Shown: positions 63,369-64,000 of the stretch, piece by piece
Layout: each line of letters starts with the position of its first letter
How positions within the stretch are numbered: the first letter of the stretch is position 1
Source of the DNA: Solirubrobacteraceae bacterium
Lineage (GTDB): Bacteria; Actinomycetota; Thermoleophilia; Solirubrobacterales; Solirubrobacteraceae
DNA length: 64,000 bases
NCBI GenBank assembly: GCA_025449845.1
Contig: JANWIP010000006.1
Coordinates: 62,001 to 126,000, forward strand
Direction: 5' to 3'
The notes under the pieces: model-generated
Seen by the model: only the letters and a program-made list of their open reading frames with translations
Databases searched by the model: none
Told to the model about the DNA's origin: nothing
Made by a program: the position numbers and the translations under genes

Positions 63369-64000
63369 AGCCGGTTCGCAGCTTCAGGGCGGCGCTTGGC
63401 ATCCCAATGGGCCGCCGGCGCCGTCCTGCTGCACCCTTTTTGTGCTTCGACGCCCTCTTGATGTGCTTCGACGCCCGCTTGGCTTTCTTCCTGGCAGCTT
63501 TCTTGACCTTGGGGCAGCCGCTGATCGCGATCTTCGTGGTCTGCTTGATTTCAGCTCCATTCTGGGCCACGATCGTGGTCGGCATCGCCAGCGCCGCGCC
63601 GCAGAGGCTGTAGTGCGCGGCGGCCGGCAGGTTGGTCGTTAGCGCTGAGAAAGGCCCAGGAGCAGGGTCAGTTCGAAGGAGATAACGGGAACATCGGGGA
63701 TCGTCTGGAAGGTGCTCGAGGTGATGCCCTGCTTGATGTTGGTGGCGCCAATCAGATCGAATGTGACACCGTCCCCCTGAAGGACCACAACCAGATCGGG
63801 GAAGCCCGCGCCGCCGTGGCTGACCAGAAAGGCCGGTCCGCTCACAGCAACTGGTAGCACCGGCGTGCTCGCCGTGGCCGTGCCGACGACCGAGGCGGCG
63901 GGACAGCCAGCCGGATTGCCTTCAAACTGGGCCAAGGTGCAAGCCTTCTGGATCGTCGTGAGCCGCGAGGGAAGCTGTGCGGGCAGGTCCACCTTGACCA
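63361..64000 (-). pseudogene. Frameshifted gene for a secreted-type protein, 5' end beyond the window
   Basis: Two adjacent minus-strand frames join to one protein. The upstream frame (64000 to 63639) reads QKACTLAQFEGNPAGCP ... VPVISFELTLLLG and then leaves the pattern with LSQR and a stop. Adding one base at the CC of GGGCCTTTC (about 63648-63655) continues as GPFSALTTNLPAAAHYSLCG ... AMPTTIVAQNGAEIKQTTKIAISGCPK and on to a very basic Lys/Arg/Ala tail ending at 63361. The joined frame has no stop. So a single-base deletion in a short homopolymer, or a sequencing error, breaks the gene. The start lies outside the window. Confidence 0.7.

Overview
The window is high-GC bacterial chromosome with dense, mostly intact genes, frequent GTG starts and short intergenic gaps. 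Gene content points to an actinobacterium of the Thermoleophilia/Solirubrobacterales type: an F420-type LLM oxidoreductase, GTP-dependent PEP carboxykinase, DipZ-like thiol protein, CysO/Mec/CysM cysteine pathway, HU, and a ccr/ecm/meaB set. The lineage is inferred from gene content; there is no rRNA gene in the window. I found no tRNA, CRISPR array or insertion sequence.

The left third (1-22 kb) is built around the ethylmalonyl-CoA pathway and its outlet to central metabolism. It holds crotonyl-CoA carboxylase/reductase, ethylmalonyl-CoA mutase, the mutase-protecting GTPase MeaB, a MaoC-type mesaconyl-CoA hydratase candidate, a malyl-CoA-lyase-type enzyme, an acyl-CoA dehydrogenase that could be methylsuccinyl-CoA dehydrogenase, PEP carboxykinase, and a succinyl-CoA-synthetase-like sucC-sucD pair translationally coupled to a small one-cluster ferredoxin-like protein. 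Together they could convert acetyl-CoA units to glyoxylate/propionyl-CoA and C4 acids and then to PEP. Interspersed are secreted proteins, one split by a single-base frameshift.

The middle (22-46 kb) holds an acyl-CoA synthetase, RidA, two tandem overlapping secreted alpha/beta hydrolases, a YyaL-type protein, GSI glutamine synthetase, a membrane cytochrome c, a LolA-like protein with an ABC-2 exporter, a PEBP lipoprotein, 1-phosphofructokinase, PyrF, HU, a murI-rph-rdgB run, a glycosyltransferase, two zinc-ribbon proteins and NadB.

The right third (46-64 kb) has a hydantoinase A/B plus dehydrogenase operon, the split CysO-dependent cysteine system (mec-cysM at 52-53 kb, moeZ-cysO at 59-60 kb), a cholesterol-oxidase-like GMC enzyme, a P-loop-less ATPase remnant behind tandem palindromes, secreted proteins, a cluster of small DNA-binding regulators, a cysteine-less Sco-like protein, a cupredoxin and a second frameshifted gene at the edge.

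Three features cut across the window. First, about 15 genes have a TANNNT -10 element 6-11 nt before the start codon, predicting leaderless mRNAs. Second, a roughly 43-bp REP-like palindromic element recurs in intergenic sites. Third, several conserved enzymes carry in-frame 18-24 bp tandem-repeat or low-complexity insertions.
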